From the NCBI RefSeq assembly GCF_963678635.1, contig NC_087065.1:17433623-17497622 (forward strand): a stretch of DNA of 64,000 nt. The letters are read 5' to 3'. How positions within the stretch are numbered: the stretch's first letter is position 1; each line of letters opens with the position of its first letter. The position numbers were made by a program, and so were the translations under genes. The DNA is from Symsagittifera roscoffensis. Lineage: Eukaryota > Xenacoelomorpha > Acoela > Convolutidae. Positions 50,141 to 60,944 of this stretch are shown in pieces. The notes under the pieces are model-generated. The model was not told the origin of the DNA. It did no database searches and was given only the letters and a program-made list of their open reading frames with translations.

Positions 50141-51683
50141 ATGGCGCAGTCAAACAGCAACGAATCAAACGTGAGAGGTATACCTTCATTTTGGCAGAAC
50201 CACACAGTGGACCCACCAATTCCCTGGGAAGAGTGGAGCGATCTATTCCAGCTAGCGATAATCGCGAAAGAGAATATCGACATCGAAAATCTGTTGAATC
50301 CAACGGAACAATATCACCCACCTCCCCCAACATTGGAAAATCCGCCGGAAAACGAATCCGACGCCCAAAAAACATCACGCATCGAGAGGAATATTCAAGA
50401 ACAAAAGAGATTCGATGATGAAGAAATGGCCTCAATAAAGCAAGAAATTCAACGGTATGAGACTGGAAGAGGCGGACAAAAAACTAAGATCCAAACTTTA
50501 TCTAGCCCTCGGAAACGAAGGAAAGAAAATATTCGGCCAGAAGTTCACAAGAGTCGAAGTTCTACAAATTTCTTTCAAAGAATTTTGGGACAATTTGTCC
50601 ACAGCTTTTGTGAGAAAAACAAACATAACCTTCGAAAGACACAAACTCTTAAACAGAAAACAGAGGGACAGAGAATCATTAGAACAATTCTGGGGGGCAC
50701 TGGCAGAAATGGCAAAACGATGTAACATTCCCACAGGAGAAGACGAATGGATTAGAGATATTTTTATTAATAACATGAAGAATTCAGATATCCAACGGAA
50801 ACTTCTCACGGAAACCTTACCGCCACTAGAAGCCTTAAACGTAGCCCTGATTGACGAAAAAGGAATTACAAACCACATAAAGATGACGAGTACTTTTAAA
50901 TCCAGCGGATATTCTTCCAACAAATCTTTTAATCATTTTAATGTAAAAAGAGAACCCACCCTAAACATTGAAAGAAACAACACATGTATGAAATGCGGCG
51001 GAAATTTTACAAAAGGACATCTAGCGGTTTGCCCTGCTAAAGATACAACATGTACGACTTGTAAATATCGAGGACAATTTACTAGACTTTGTAAATCACG
51101 CCGTAAAAATGTAAATATTGTGGATAGCCAAATTGTAAATAATACGGATCATCATTATCCTTCGGAACAACCAGATGTACATATTGACCACGCTAATAGA
51201 GAATGCTGTGGAGTAATCAACGCATGGTCAGAGTCTGGACAAAGCGATAACGATGATTACTCAGTATTAAACGTAACAACTATCTACGATGATCAAGGAA
51301 AGGAGATGAAGAAACTACTAAATATCGGCTTAGGAAATGAAAACCAAGTAATTCTCAACATACAGGTGGATTCAGCAAGCCCTGTAAGCTTCCTTAAACA
51401 GAATGTGTTACACGAGTTGAGACTACGAGACCCCTACGTGAAAATATATCCAGTGGATAAAGCTACCAAGGAACTCTATTGTGGATTTACGAACAATGCA
51501 ATAAATATCACTGGAAAAGTAATTGTCCCAATTTTCTCAAATGGATGGTCCCACAAGGAATGTCACTTCTTTCTAACTCAAGGTCATGAAAGAAACATCT
51601 TGGAAAAACGACAATTTACCAAAAGTCGGAATCGAAGTTTCACAAAAACAATACGCAACACTCACCAACAAGAGAACTTGTAA
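50141..51683 (+). pseudogene. Gag and protease region of element 3
   Basis: Begins MAQSNSNESNVRGIPSFWQN at 50141 with a gag-like PPIPWEEWSDLFQ block. Near 50455 the coding frame moves by one (to LRSKLYLALGNEGKKIF, the usual gag continuation) and runs to 51683. Later: a zinc-knuckle pair, the first with odd spacing (CMKCGGNFTKGHLAVC) and the second with its histidine replaced by glutamine (CTTCKYRGQFTRLC). Protease: IQVDSASPVSFL, with DSAS in place of DTGA. At ~51595, in an AAAAA run, the frame shifts again into pol (51586-53136). The 50455 shift is shared by the truncated copy at 57141. Confidence 0.8.
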
Positions 51684-53136
51684 GTTTATCAATTCAGTTA
51701 CTTCACTTGACATAGATAATGAAATAGAAATGATTGGAAAAACCTTCAAACAACTATTCCTTCGGATTGGAAAAATAAAGAATCAAACAAAAATAACACA
51801 TTTTCATGAACCATTAAAACCAATTCAACTAAAAGGCAGGAGGGTCCCTTTACACTTACTGGACTCAGTAAAAACAGAATTATACAGTCTTAAATCCGAA
51901 GGACACATCAAAAAATTAGAAAACTGTGACGAGGACAGATTTATTAGTCCGATAGTTATTACTTGTAAAAAAGACAAATCGATAAAGCTAGCCCTAGATT
52001 CAAAATTCATCAACAAACAAATCTACAAGAACAAATATCAGATGCCTAATATACACGAATTAGTTGATAAAGTGGCGGCTCAAATTTCGGACAATTCCGC
52101 CGGAGAAGTATGGTTTACAAACCTAGACCTAAAGAACGCATATAGTAAACTCGCACTGGACAATTTTACTAGCAGCCAATGCAATTTTAGTCTAGTCGGC
52201 GGAGATATAACAGGCACTTATCAATTTTTAACGGGTTTTTACGGACTCGGCGATATGCCAAACGAGTTTCAGAGAGTCATGGACTCAACTTTGGGAAACA
52301 TTCGTTTTACAAATTGCTACCTCGACGATATATTAGTCGCTTCCAAAGGAAGTTTTAACGATCACAAGAAAATCGTTTATAAAATTTTATCAACGTTAGA
52401 CACTTACAATTTCGCAGTTAAATGGTCGAAGTGCAAATTCTTCCAAAAAGAAATCGAATGGCATGGTTTTAAAATATCGAAATCCGGAATCGCCCCATTA
52501 TTCGATAAAACCAAGGCAATCAAAAATATTCCAACCCCGAAGAATCTAAAAGAATTAGGATCATTCTTTGGGTCAACTAATCAGTACATTAAATTTGTAC
52601 CAAATTTAGCATCCCTCGGAAGCCCGCTTAGACCTCTTTTAAACAACAAGTCAATTTTCCTTTGGAATGAAGATCACTCAAAAGCTTTTGTCAAGATTAA
52701 ATCTGAAATAGTAAATCTTACCGAAAACACTCATTTCGACGTAAAAAAGCCCACGAGAGTAAAAACAGATGCTTCACATAATGGGTTAGGTGCATCCTCT
52801 GAACAACTTCATGAGAAAGTTTGGAAAACAGTTTCATTTGCTTCAAGATTTTTAAATCCGCATGAATCCAAATATTCAACAAACGAATTAGAGCTATTAG
52901 GAGTTGTATGGGCTGTGGAACATTACAAAAATTATCTCTATGGCTCCGAATTTGAAATTATCACCGACCACAAAGCTCTCCTTTCCGCTTTGTCACCAAA
53001 TCACGGAAACAAAACATACCATAGCCGATTGACAAGATGGGTAGATCGTCTCCCACCATTCAATTTTACTATTAAACACTTAGCGGGAAAAGATATGGGT
53101 TTCACAGACTTTTGCTACTACCAAAAAAATATATAG
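51586..53136 (+). CDS. RT and RNase H of element 3
   Basis: 516-codon frame. RT blocks: LDLKNAYSKLALDN, LTGFYGLGDMPNEFQRVMD, NCYLDDILVASKGS (catalytic YLDD). RNase H: VKTDASHNGLGAS, STNELELLGVVWAVEHYKN, IITDHKALLSAL, supplying the D-E-D residues. It ends at 53136 just after an A7 run (53123-53129), where the integrase frame takes over with a one-base shift; the stop is therefore probably not the original end. Translation would have been continuous with the protease upstream. Start codon is nominal. Confidence 0.88.
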   Translation: MKETSWKNDNLPKVGIEVSQKQYATLTNKRTCKFINSVTSLDIDNEIEMIGKTFKQLFLRIGKIKNQTKITHFHEPLKPIQLKGRRVPLHLLDSVKTELYSLKSEGHIKKLENCDEDRFISPIVITCKKDKSIKLALDSKFINKQIYKNKYQMPNIHELVDKVAAQISDNSAGEVWFTNLDLKNAYSKLALDNFTSSQCNFSLVGGDITGTYQFLTGFYGLGDMPNEFQRVMDSTLGNIRFTNCYLDDILVASKGSFNDHKKIVYKILSTLDTYNFAVKWSKCKFFQKEIEWHGFKISKSGIAPLFDKTKAIKNIPTPKNLKELGSFFGSTNQYIKFVPNLASLGSPLRPLLNNKSIFLWNEDHSKAFVKIKSEIVNLTENTHFDVKKPTRVKTDASHNGLGASSEQLHEKVWKTVSFASRFLNPHESKYSTNELELLGVVWAVEHYKNYLYGSEFEIITDHKALLSALSPNHGNKTYHSRLTRWVDRLPPFNFTIKHLAGKDMGFTDFCYYQKNI

Positions 53137-54857
53137 TGCACTCAATCCTTCGGATAATGAAAATCCATTACGTAATTCAATTAATTCGATTTCGAAAAGT
53201 TCCTTTTACATGAAATTACGAAATCACGTAATAATCACAGCATTGAATTTCGTCAACTCTTCCATTTCAATCTGGAATCAAAAACATTATAGAACAGAAC
53301 TTTGTATTTCTAAATGTATTCCTTCGGATTTCTCAAACACTGATTTTACTAAAATTATTCTATCAAATTCAGCCTTTATCTATTTTTTAATCCTTAACAG
53401 TAGCTTAATTAGTAATCCTTCGGATCTCAAACTTATAAATAGTGTAAATATGTCAAATAACCAAATTGTAGTAAATCCTTCCACTTCCGGGATACAGGTC
53501 TCTATCGATTTTCAAATTTCCTCAGAACACAAGAAGTTAGTAACTAAATTCCGAGAAAATCTCAAGTTACCCGAAAGACCTTTGGATTTAAATACATTAT
53601 TCAATGCAAAATTGGTCGCTTTATTAACGGAAGATGATGAATTATTAAACCCAATTGTTAAAGCTCTACAGAAAAAAGTAGATAACATCAATGCAAATTC
53701 CCGTTACTTACACCAATTTTCGAAAGACCTTCATGAATCCGACGGACTATTATATATGGATGGAAAATTATTTATTCCGTTTACACTTAGAAACGCCGTT
53801 TTAAAAACATTACATGAATCTCACCCTGGCCAATTCGGCATGAAATACTTGGCACAATACATTTGGTGGCCACACATATATCGACAAATTTACTTCCACG
53901 GGATTAATTGCACACAATGCACTCAAACCGGTAAGAACATAAAAAGCATCATTCCAACTTCACAAATTAGCAAACTTTCCACCTTATTTGAACCTAATGA
54001 GGAAATAAATCTTGATTTTGCCGGCCCACTAGATAACAACTGGGGAAACAATAAATACATCTTATTGTGTATAGACCGTTTTTCAAAATTCCCTTCAGCA
54101 AAAATTACATCTTCAACGTCATCAAACACTGTAATCGAATTTCTTCAAGATTATTTCTATCTCCATGGGATTCCAAAATCTATTCGGGTCGACCACGCAT
54201 CCTGCTTTACTAGTCAGGATTTTAAATTATTTTGCAATTCTCTTAATATCAAACTAATATTCTGTACAGTTGGGGACCATCGTTCTAACGGTCTTGTAGA
54301 AAAACTTGTTCATACTGTAAAAATCAAATTATTAGCAATGTCACTGGATCAACAAAAACCCACATTACAAACCGCCATTTCGAAAATCATTTGGAATCTA
54401 CGATCTTCCTTCCAATCTAAAATTAAATGCTCACCGTTCGAAATAATACACTTTAATAGAAAACCGAACACGATCTGGAAGCAATTGGCATCTAATAATT
54501 TATCCGGTGGATTTTTAGACAAAGGGAAGTCGATCTTAAGCAGAGAAAGGGCCCTCGACTGGAACGCTGACGATCGGGTAGAGGACGGATACAAAGACTC
54601 CCTCATACCGAAAATGAACCAGTCACCATTGGAGAAAGGCTATGATTCAGACCTTCCTACTACTTCAAAACCTCAATCATCCCGAGTGTCCTTAAACAGT
54701 CCGTTTAAAGGTAAATTACTACGGAAAACTAACAGAAGTATAAACGGAAATCCCTTCTATAAACAACTAGGCCAGAAAATAATAAACTCAACAAAATCCA
54801 CGGTTGAATTATCCGACGGAAAAATTATTAGAAAGTCGGACATCGCCATTCCAAAGT
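53120..54857 (+). pseudogene. Integrase region of element 3
   Basis: Open from the A7 run through an internal Met at 53210. HHCC finger LHESHPGQFGMKY ... CTQCTQTGKN (~53815-53940); catalytic core INLDFAGPL, IRVDHASCFTSQDF and HRSNGLVEKLVHT with 35 residues between the second Asp and the Glu (D-D35-E intact). C-terminal part TIWKQLASNNLSGGFLDKGK is duplicated (54475-54857 and 54858-55240), and reading through the duplication shifts the frame so this frame ends at 54901. Confidence 0.85.
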
Positions 54858-55240
54858 CTGGAAGCAATTGGCATCTAATAATTTATCCGGTGGATTTTTA
54901 GACAAAGGGAAGTCGATCTTAAGCAGAGAAAGGGCCCTCGACTGGAACGCTGACGATCGGGTAGAGGACGGATACAAAGACTCCCTCATACCGAAAAAGA
55001 ACCAGTCACCATTGGAGAAAGGCTATGATTCAGACCTTTCTACTACTTCAAAACCTCAATCATCCCGAGTGTCCTTAAACAGTCCGTTTAAAGGTAAATT
55101 ACTACGGAAAACTAACAGAAGTATAAAGGGAAATCCCTTCTATAAACAACTAGGCCAGAAAATAATAAACTCAACAAAATCCACGGTTGAATTATCCGAC
55201 GGAAAAATTATTAGAAAGTCGGACATCGCCATTCCAAAGT
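54475..55240 (+). repeat. 383-bp tandem duplication inside element 3
   Basis: 54475-54857 and 54858-55240 are almost identical; junction at TCTGGAAG. 383 is not a multiple of three, so the duplication breaks the integrase-to-C-terminus frame. Confidence 0.93.
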
Positions 55241-56320
55241 CTAAATCTTCTACAATTCGTTCATTCAAAGGAAATATCTCCTTTCCTTTTTTCTCTAACG
55301 GTGATTTACAAGTAGGTCCAAGAAAGTCATACAAATCGAAGACACAACAGACGCGGAAACCAGACACTAAGACAGGAAGACAAACAGAGTCGTTCACCCC
55401 GGTCACCACCAGATCTAGAGGAACGAACCAGCCTTCAAAATCCAAAAAATCGAAGAAGAACCGAAATAAAGCCTCGACGTCGAATACTGGATACTTAGCA
55501 GGTGACGAATCAATGTTCATTCCGTCGGATACGTCGGACATTAGCGATTGGGAATGGATTGCGGGAGGTTTTCCATGTAGAGAAATGATAAGAAAACGCT
55601 TCATTTTAGATAACGACAATTTTAAAAAAGAACCTACCTCATCATTAGACCCTAAAACATATCAAACTAATATAAAACCTGAGATTTTAGACGAACAATC
55701 TCAACCCTCTGACACAGCGGAATGCCCAATTAGTATAAAACCAGCACCTCAAACTACCTCACACCCACCTGACTAACCTTCTACGGCTACGACAACGGAG
55801 CCGCCAAACATTCCTTTGGATTGGACAAAACCATTGGTGGGAGAAAAACCGGTCGATTTCCCAGTTTTCGAAATAGAGGACTCCTCAGACGAAATTGGAA
55901 CCAGCGAGGATAGACATCCTAAGGAAACTAATACCACCGGTAACGAACTTATTTTAAGACGTTCAAGCCGAAATGTTGGCCCCCCTAAATTCTATGGTAA
56001 GCGATATTACATAGATATTATAGATGAGTTAGAAAACCAACCAGGCTCCGCTATTAACCCTATATCTCTGGACGAGGATGACAGCTCAGCTCGAGCTCCC
56101 CCACACAAACTTTCAGAGAGAATCCCTTGGATAATCAGACCAACATTTGCCGGAAGACAGTACACCGGACCTAGCATACACCCAATCTCCTGATCAATTC
56201 TCCATCGCCTCTACTGACGATTCTCTGAGAGATGCCGTGAACTGTTTTGAAAATTACATCGACTTAGATAGTGAAATTTTCAACGCCGAGCTGGAAAAAT
56301 TTATGGAAGGGGACAGCTAA
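54868..56320 (+). pseudogene. C-terminal pol region of element 3
   Basis: From the second copy of the duplication the frame continues to TAA at 55774-55776, then in the same frame to 56193, then after one more shift to DLDSEIFNAELEKFMEGDS and TAA at 56320. Low-complexity, charged, with RRSSRNVGPPKFYGKRYYID near 55970, a motif commonly seen at the C-terminus of gypsy integrases. Role unknown; probably a tail or chromatin-binding region. Confidence 0.65.
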
Positions 56321-56606
56321 ACTCAATCAAACTTTAAAACTCGCATTTAGTCATTTATAATTTGTACTAGTATTTCGTCTAAAGCGCAATTAGAGCTTAC
56401 TTAGCTGTAACTACGGATTACAATCCGCCGGATTTAGGAAATTTATTATCCTCTATATTTTAGTCATTCCTTCGGAGCACCAAAATGACATTTGTTATAC
56501 CGTGCAGTATTTAAATTTTCATTTTGTCGGACTTCTCGAGAGGGAGAAAAAGGGATTGATAACATGTTAGGTATCATGGCGCTTAGTACTTTAATTTTTT
56601 CCCATT

Positions 56607-56614
56607 AAGGGGAA
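56607..56614 (+). promoter_or_regulatory. Polypurine tract of element 3
   Basis: AAGGGGAA directly abuts the 3' LTR start at 56615, the expected site of plus-strand priming. Confidence 0.75.
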
Positions 56615-56809
56615 TGTTGTGATTCTTACCATTTGTTTTATTTCACTAATTACTTTAAAATATCTTAACTGGTTAATCTTGATTTGACCTTGCTATCTTC
56701 ATTCTCTCCGACGGAGAGAATGACCGCTCACTTTTTAATGTTTTAACTTAGAGATTAATTCACTTTTTAAACATATCTTATTTGTAACTAAGTAGAATTA
56801 ACCGTAACA
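56615..56809 (+). repeat. 3' LTR of element 3 (also 5' LTR of the truncated second copy)
   Basis: Matches 49931-50125 at a constant offset of 6684 bp with a few substitutions, including the 10-bp hairpin. Confidence 0.75.
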
Positions 56810-56824
56810 AAGGAACATTTTATC

Positions 56825-57378
56825 ATGGCGCAGTCAAACAGCAACGAATCAAACGTGAGAGGTATACCTTCATTTTGGCAGAACCACACAGTGGACCCAC
56901 CAATTCCCTGGGAAGAGTGGAGCGATCTATTCCAGCTAGCGATAATCGCGAAAGAGAATATCGACATCGAAAATCTGTTGAATCCAACGGAACGATATCA
57001 CCCACCTCCCCCAACATTGGAAAATCCGCCGGAAAACGAATCCGACGCCCAAAAAACATCACGCATCGAGAGGAATATTCAAGAACAAAAGAGATTCGAT
57101 GATGAAGAAATGGCCTCAATAAAGCAAGAAATTCAACGGTATGAGACTGGAAGAGGCGGACAAAAAACTAAGATCCAAACTTTATCTAGCCCTCGGAAAC
57201 GAAGGAAAGAAAATATTCGGCCAGAAGTTCACAAGAGTCGAAGTTCTACAAATTTCTTTCAAAGAATTTTGGGACAATTTGTCCACAGCTTTTGTGAGAA
57301 AAACAAACATAACCTTCGAAAGACACAAACTCTTAAACAGAAAACAGAGGGAAAGAGAATCATTAGAACAATTCTGGG
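56825..57378 (+). pseudogene. Truncated gag of a second element 3 copy
   Basis: Same start MAQSNSNESNVRGIPSFWQN as 50141, same frame change near 57140, then homology ends abruptly at TTCTGGG (~57378). It follows the shared LTR, so it is the beginning of a tandem second element cut off by deletion or recombination. Confidence 0.88.
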
Positions 57379-58539
57379 ACTTACATGATCGTCTGTTTTC
57401 ATGATAGTTTGTTTTTGTTAGATTTTTATTTTTTTTCGATAGTTGCTGTTCGAAGCTTAATTGTCAGAAATTTGTTGATAATTTCCATAAAACATTAAAT
57501 GACCGACGGCACATACATTCCAGACGCAAGGTTGACGTCACTTTTGCGTTGTTACTGGCTGGATGACCCATATTATCAGGCGAACAGTGCCAGAAGTAAT
57601 CATCTGGAGAGCAACCAAAATCCATTTTAGAAATTTTGAATTCAGATTTACAATGAAATTTTTCTCAGTCTTTCAAGAAAATGGATTTTCGGAAAATTCT
57701 GACAGATCTCTGAACATGTTGTTCTCATTCGGCTGGACAAGTCCTCCTCCACTAATTGTTAAAAGAAGCAAACTCGTAGAATCAGGTATACATATAGTTT
57801 ATAAGTTAAAATGATAACAGATCATCAAATCTATTAGATCGATTACTTAAGTAGATAGTTATGGACAGTTCTTTAGGACCAGGAACCAAACGGAGCATTT
57901 TGTAGAGCTGCCAGCATGATCATTTATAAAAAATGCCTCTCTAAATCCGCATCTGGAGCGTATAATACCATTATCCAGATTATCTTCCATGGCTTCAATA
58001 TCCTAATCTAGGATATATAAGAACGTTCTTTGTTTTTTCTCGGTATAGCAATGCGGCTATCCTGTTTGCTCTGCAAGCCTCAGAACTAAGAATTTTTTTC
58101 GACGGAAAAAAGTATCGATTTGATCACCACCTCATCTTCGGAAGTAATCAGCGTTTCAGCCGCGCAGCGAAAGGAAAACTACTCATGAGTCATGCTGATG
58201 CCTCGCAAAATATGCAATCCTGAAATTTCCAACAAAGGTTTAAGCTCAATCAGAGTTGACACGGTCGTTTTTGGGAAATTGCAAGCAAGTCCAAAAACGG
58301 GTAAAAAAAATAAATATTTCTTAACTTCACAGCGAAATTTTTGGCAAAAACTGGAAAATCGTTACGCACGAATTGTCGCTACAGCTTGCTCTTTCGATGA
58401 GATCTTAATCTCAGATTTGTCACGATAGTTTTCGACAGATGAGATCTTAATCTCAGATTTGTCACGATAGTTTTCGATAAAAAATTCCAAAAAAAAAAAT
58501 TGTTCAAAAATTGGATTTATACTAGATCTAATTTTAGTT
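57379..58539 (+). other. Non-coding region after element 3
   Basis: No gene recognised. A 42-bp direct repeat (58396-58437 and 58438-58478, beginning GATGAGATCTTAATCTCAG) is the only clear feature. Confidence 0.5.
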
Positions 58540-59820
58540 TTCTACAAAAATTAGGGCAGAATCGCTGAGCTGAGAATTTTTCTTGCTCATATTCTTTCGA
58601 TTGAACCCTTAAACATAGATTTGGCAGTGTAGTTGTCGAGAAAAATCAAAAATTTTCCAAAACATGGACTTTTTCTTCAAAGTTGCTTTTCTACAAGATT
58701 TAGAGCTTTGCCGCTATGCAGAGAAAAATCCTTTTACTGTTCTTACAACTGAGCCCTCTACCTCAAATTCGTCTGGAAAACTTTTGGGAAAGATCTATAA
58801 GCTTCATAAAAAGGTCGAAATGTCAAAAAATGGCATTTTCCTAATACCACTCTTTTTCTTCAACAATTAGGAGGGAATATCTGCTCATGCAGTTAAAATT
58901 CCTTTCTACTGTTTTTCCGATAAGGTCCTCTATCTCAGGCTTGGCAGGGTAATTTTCGGGAAAGGGGAAAGTTCCAAAAACGGTCAAGGTTTCAAATTTT
59001 TGGCGTTTTCGAAAGACATAACCTTTTCCAAAATTTATGGCGTGGCGGAGCAGCTTATGGAGGAGAGTCGTCAACAACTTGTTTTATCGATTAAAAACTT
59101 AGATTTAGGTAGTTTTTGAGAAAATGAAATAGATCCAAAAAAATGGGTTGAAAATTCCCCAATTCAAATTTTTGAAGACCGTAGAACGACGTCGGTTAAA
59201 TTTGAACGAGACTAGCTGAATATGCAGGCACACACTTTCATTGATACTTTTTTCTGAAAATCGGTTAGGTAGTTCTAATTTTCAAAGCGAAGCTAAACGG
59301 TTGCTTTAGACTACGACAACAACGTAAGCTTCTTTGATATGAAACTATTGTTGCTATATTCTTTGGGAACAAAAATAAAGATTTCAAGTTTTTATTTAAC
59401 ATAACAAGTGTATTCGATATGACTGATGTCTTGTGCATTGTTGTTTTTACACTTAATTTTCGCCCATCTGTCATCGGTTGTTTTCTGCAACGGTTGAACC
59501 GAAATGCATTTGATGTAGATGACCTTTGCGAAAACTGATGTGACAATGAGCACACTGCCTAGCATTGAGAGCCACGAAATGGGTTCAAGGTTGAAGCTGA
59601 TTTGAAGGATGTAAGAAAACACGCTGCTCAACGCCTGGAAAAAATATCTAAGTAAATTTTTAAAGTGTGTTATCATATACTCTATTGCCCGATTCCAAGA
59701 AAAGCTAGCGGACCAGCTAAAGCTGGAGTTACCTGTTTGACTTTTTGACTTTGTTGAACTGATGCAGGATTAAAAGAATGTGTTAGTTCAAAATTTCAAA
59801 CATAGCCAACAGACATTTGG

Positions 59821-59870
59821 AAAAGAGCCAATGAACGCAAGTATGCAGAAAAGAGCCAATGAACGCAGGT
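59821..59870 (+). repeat. 28-bp direct repeat
   Basis: AAAAGAGCCAATGAACGCA occurs at 59821 and again 28 bp later. Confidence 0.7.
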
Positions 59871-60350
59871 GTCCTTCAAACACTTTGAGTTTCTATAACA
59901 AAATGTGTTTTTTCCATTAAATGTTTTTTTGATAAAATTAACGCAATTTGAGAAACGCAATTCAAAAGTTTTCCAACAAACAGTCAAAGTATTAACACTT
60001 GAAATTTTTTGAGCATTAATTTCCCTCGGAAAAAGGCGTCGCCACTTATGTAGTGAGTTTATAGACTATTAAGAACTATCTTGAGATATTGATGTGCTTG
60101 CCATCATGTAAAAACCTTTTGGTAAAAAAAATGTTCGAAAGCTTCTAAAAGAGATTGTTTTTAGTTTTCAATAGCCAATGGCCCAGGTATAGCCATTTTA
60201 ACCTCGCTCCTAATTTTTCACGAATCATACAACTTCAGATAATATGAAATTTGTGTCATCGTAAAGTCTGCTATAAAGATAACCCAACAAAGAGGCAAAG
60301 CGGATCTTCCCATTTTTTGCGATAAAAAAGGAATGACTATGAATACCGAA

Positions 60351-60944
60351 AAACTATTACAACAACCTTAAATATCACTTCACCTTGAAAACCGAAAAAA
60401 AAATTGAAAAAAATTGCATACAAAGTTTTGAACGAAATTACCTGCACTATTGAAGGGCTTTCAAAAACTATGAAAAGAAGCAGATTATTTCTGCAAGAGC
60501 TACGTGGACAAAAATTTGCAGATAAAAAAGTCTAATTGTTTGAAAATTTTCAGTTTCAAAAAAACATGTTTTATATCAATTTTTACAATATATGGTTTGA
60601 ACAGTTGATCTAAGTTTTTGACAGTTGGATTAGAATTTTTCGTGTAAGACGTTTTTAGCATAGCTGCTATAGGAGGAAGTCGGAGAGCTTCTCGCAACTC
60701 GTCCCTTCGATTGAAATCCAAAACTTATCTTTGGGAGAGTCGTTTTTGTTAAAAGTCAAAAAATTCAAAATCCGGCCAAAAATTTTTTCACAGTTTTCAC
60801 TTTTTGAGGATCATAAATTTTACTGTGAAAACAATTGGGAGTAGCCACTCAGGCAGGGGAGTTTATAACAATTCGTAACTTTAGTTGAAGGCAGATTTGG
60901 GAGGGCTTGTTTTTAGAAAAAGGAAAAATTCACAAAGTTGGGTC
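60351..60944 (+). repeat. ~600-bp higher-order repeat, copy 1
   Basis: Matches 63409-64000 closely (start AACTATTACAACAACCTTAA, end near GAAAAAGGAAAAATTCACA), much better than the satellite modules around it match one another. Confidence 0.85.

Larger units (their letters stand above)
49931..56809 (+). mobile_element. Element 3: Ty3/gypsy LTR retrotransposon, ~6.9 kb, inactivated
   Basis: LTR (49931-50125), gag, protease, RT, RNase H, integrase, long C-terminal region, polypurine tract, LTR (56615-56809). The RT and integrase are distant from elements 1 and 2, so it is a different lineage. Coding regions are interrupted by several single-base shifts, one in-frame stop and a 383-bp duplication. 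The 3' LTR continues into a truncated second copy of the element (to ~57378), so the pair is a tandem arrangement sharing one LTR. Confidence 0.88.
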
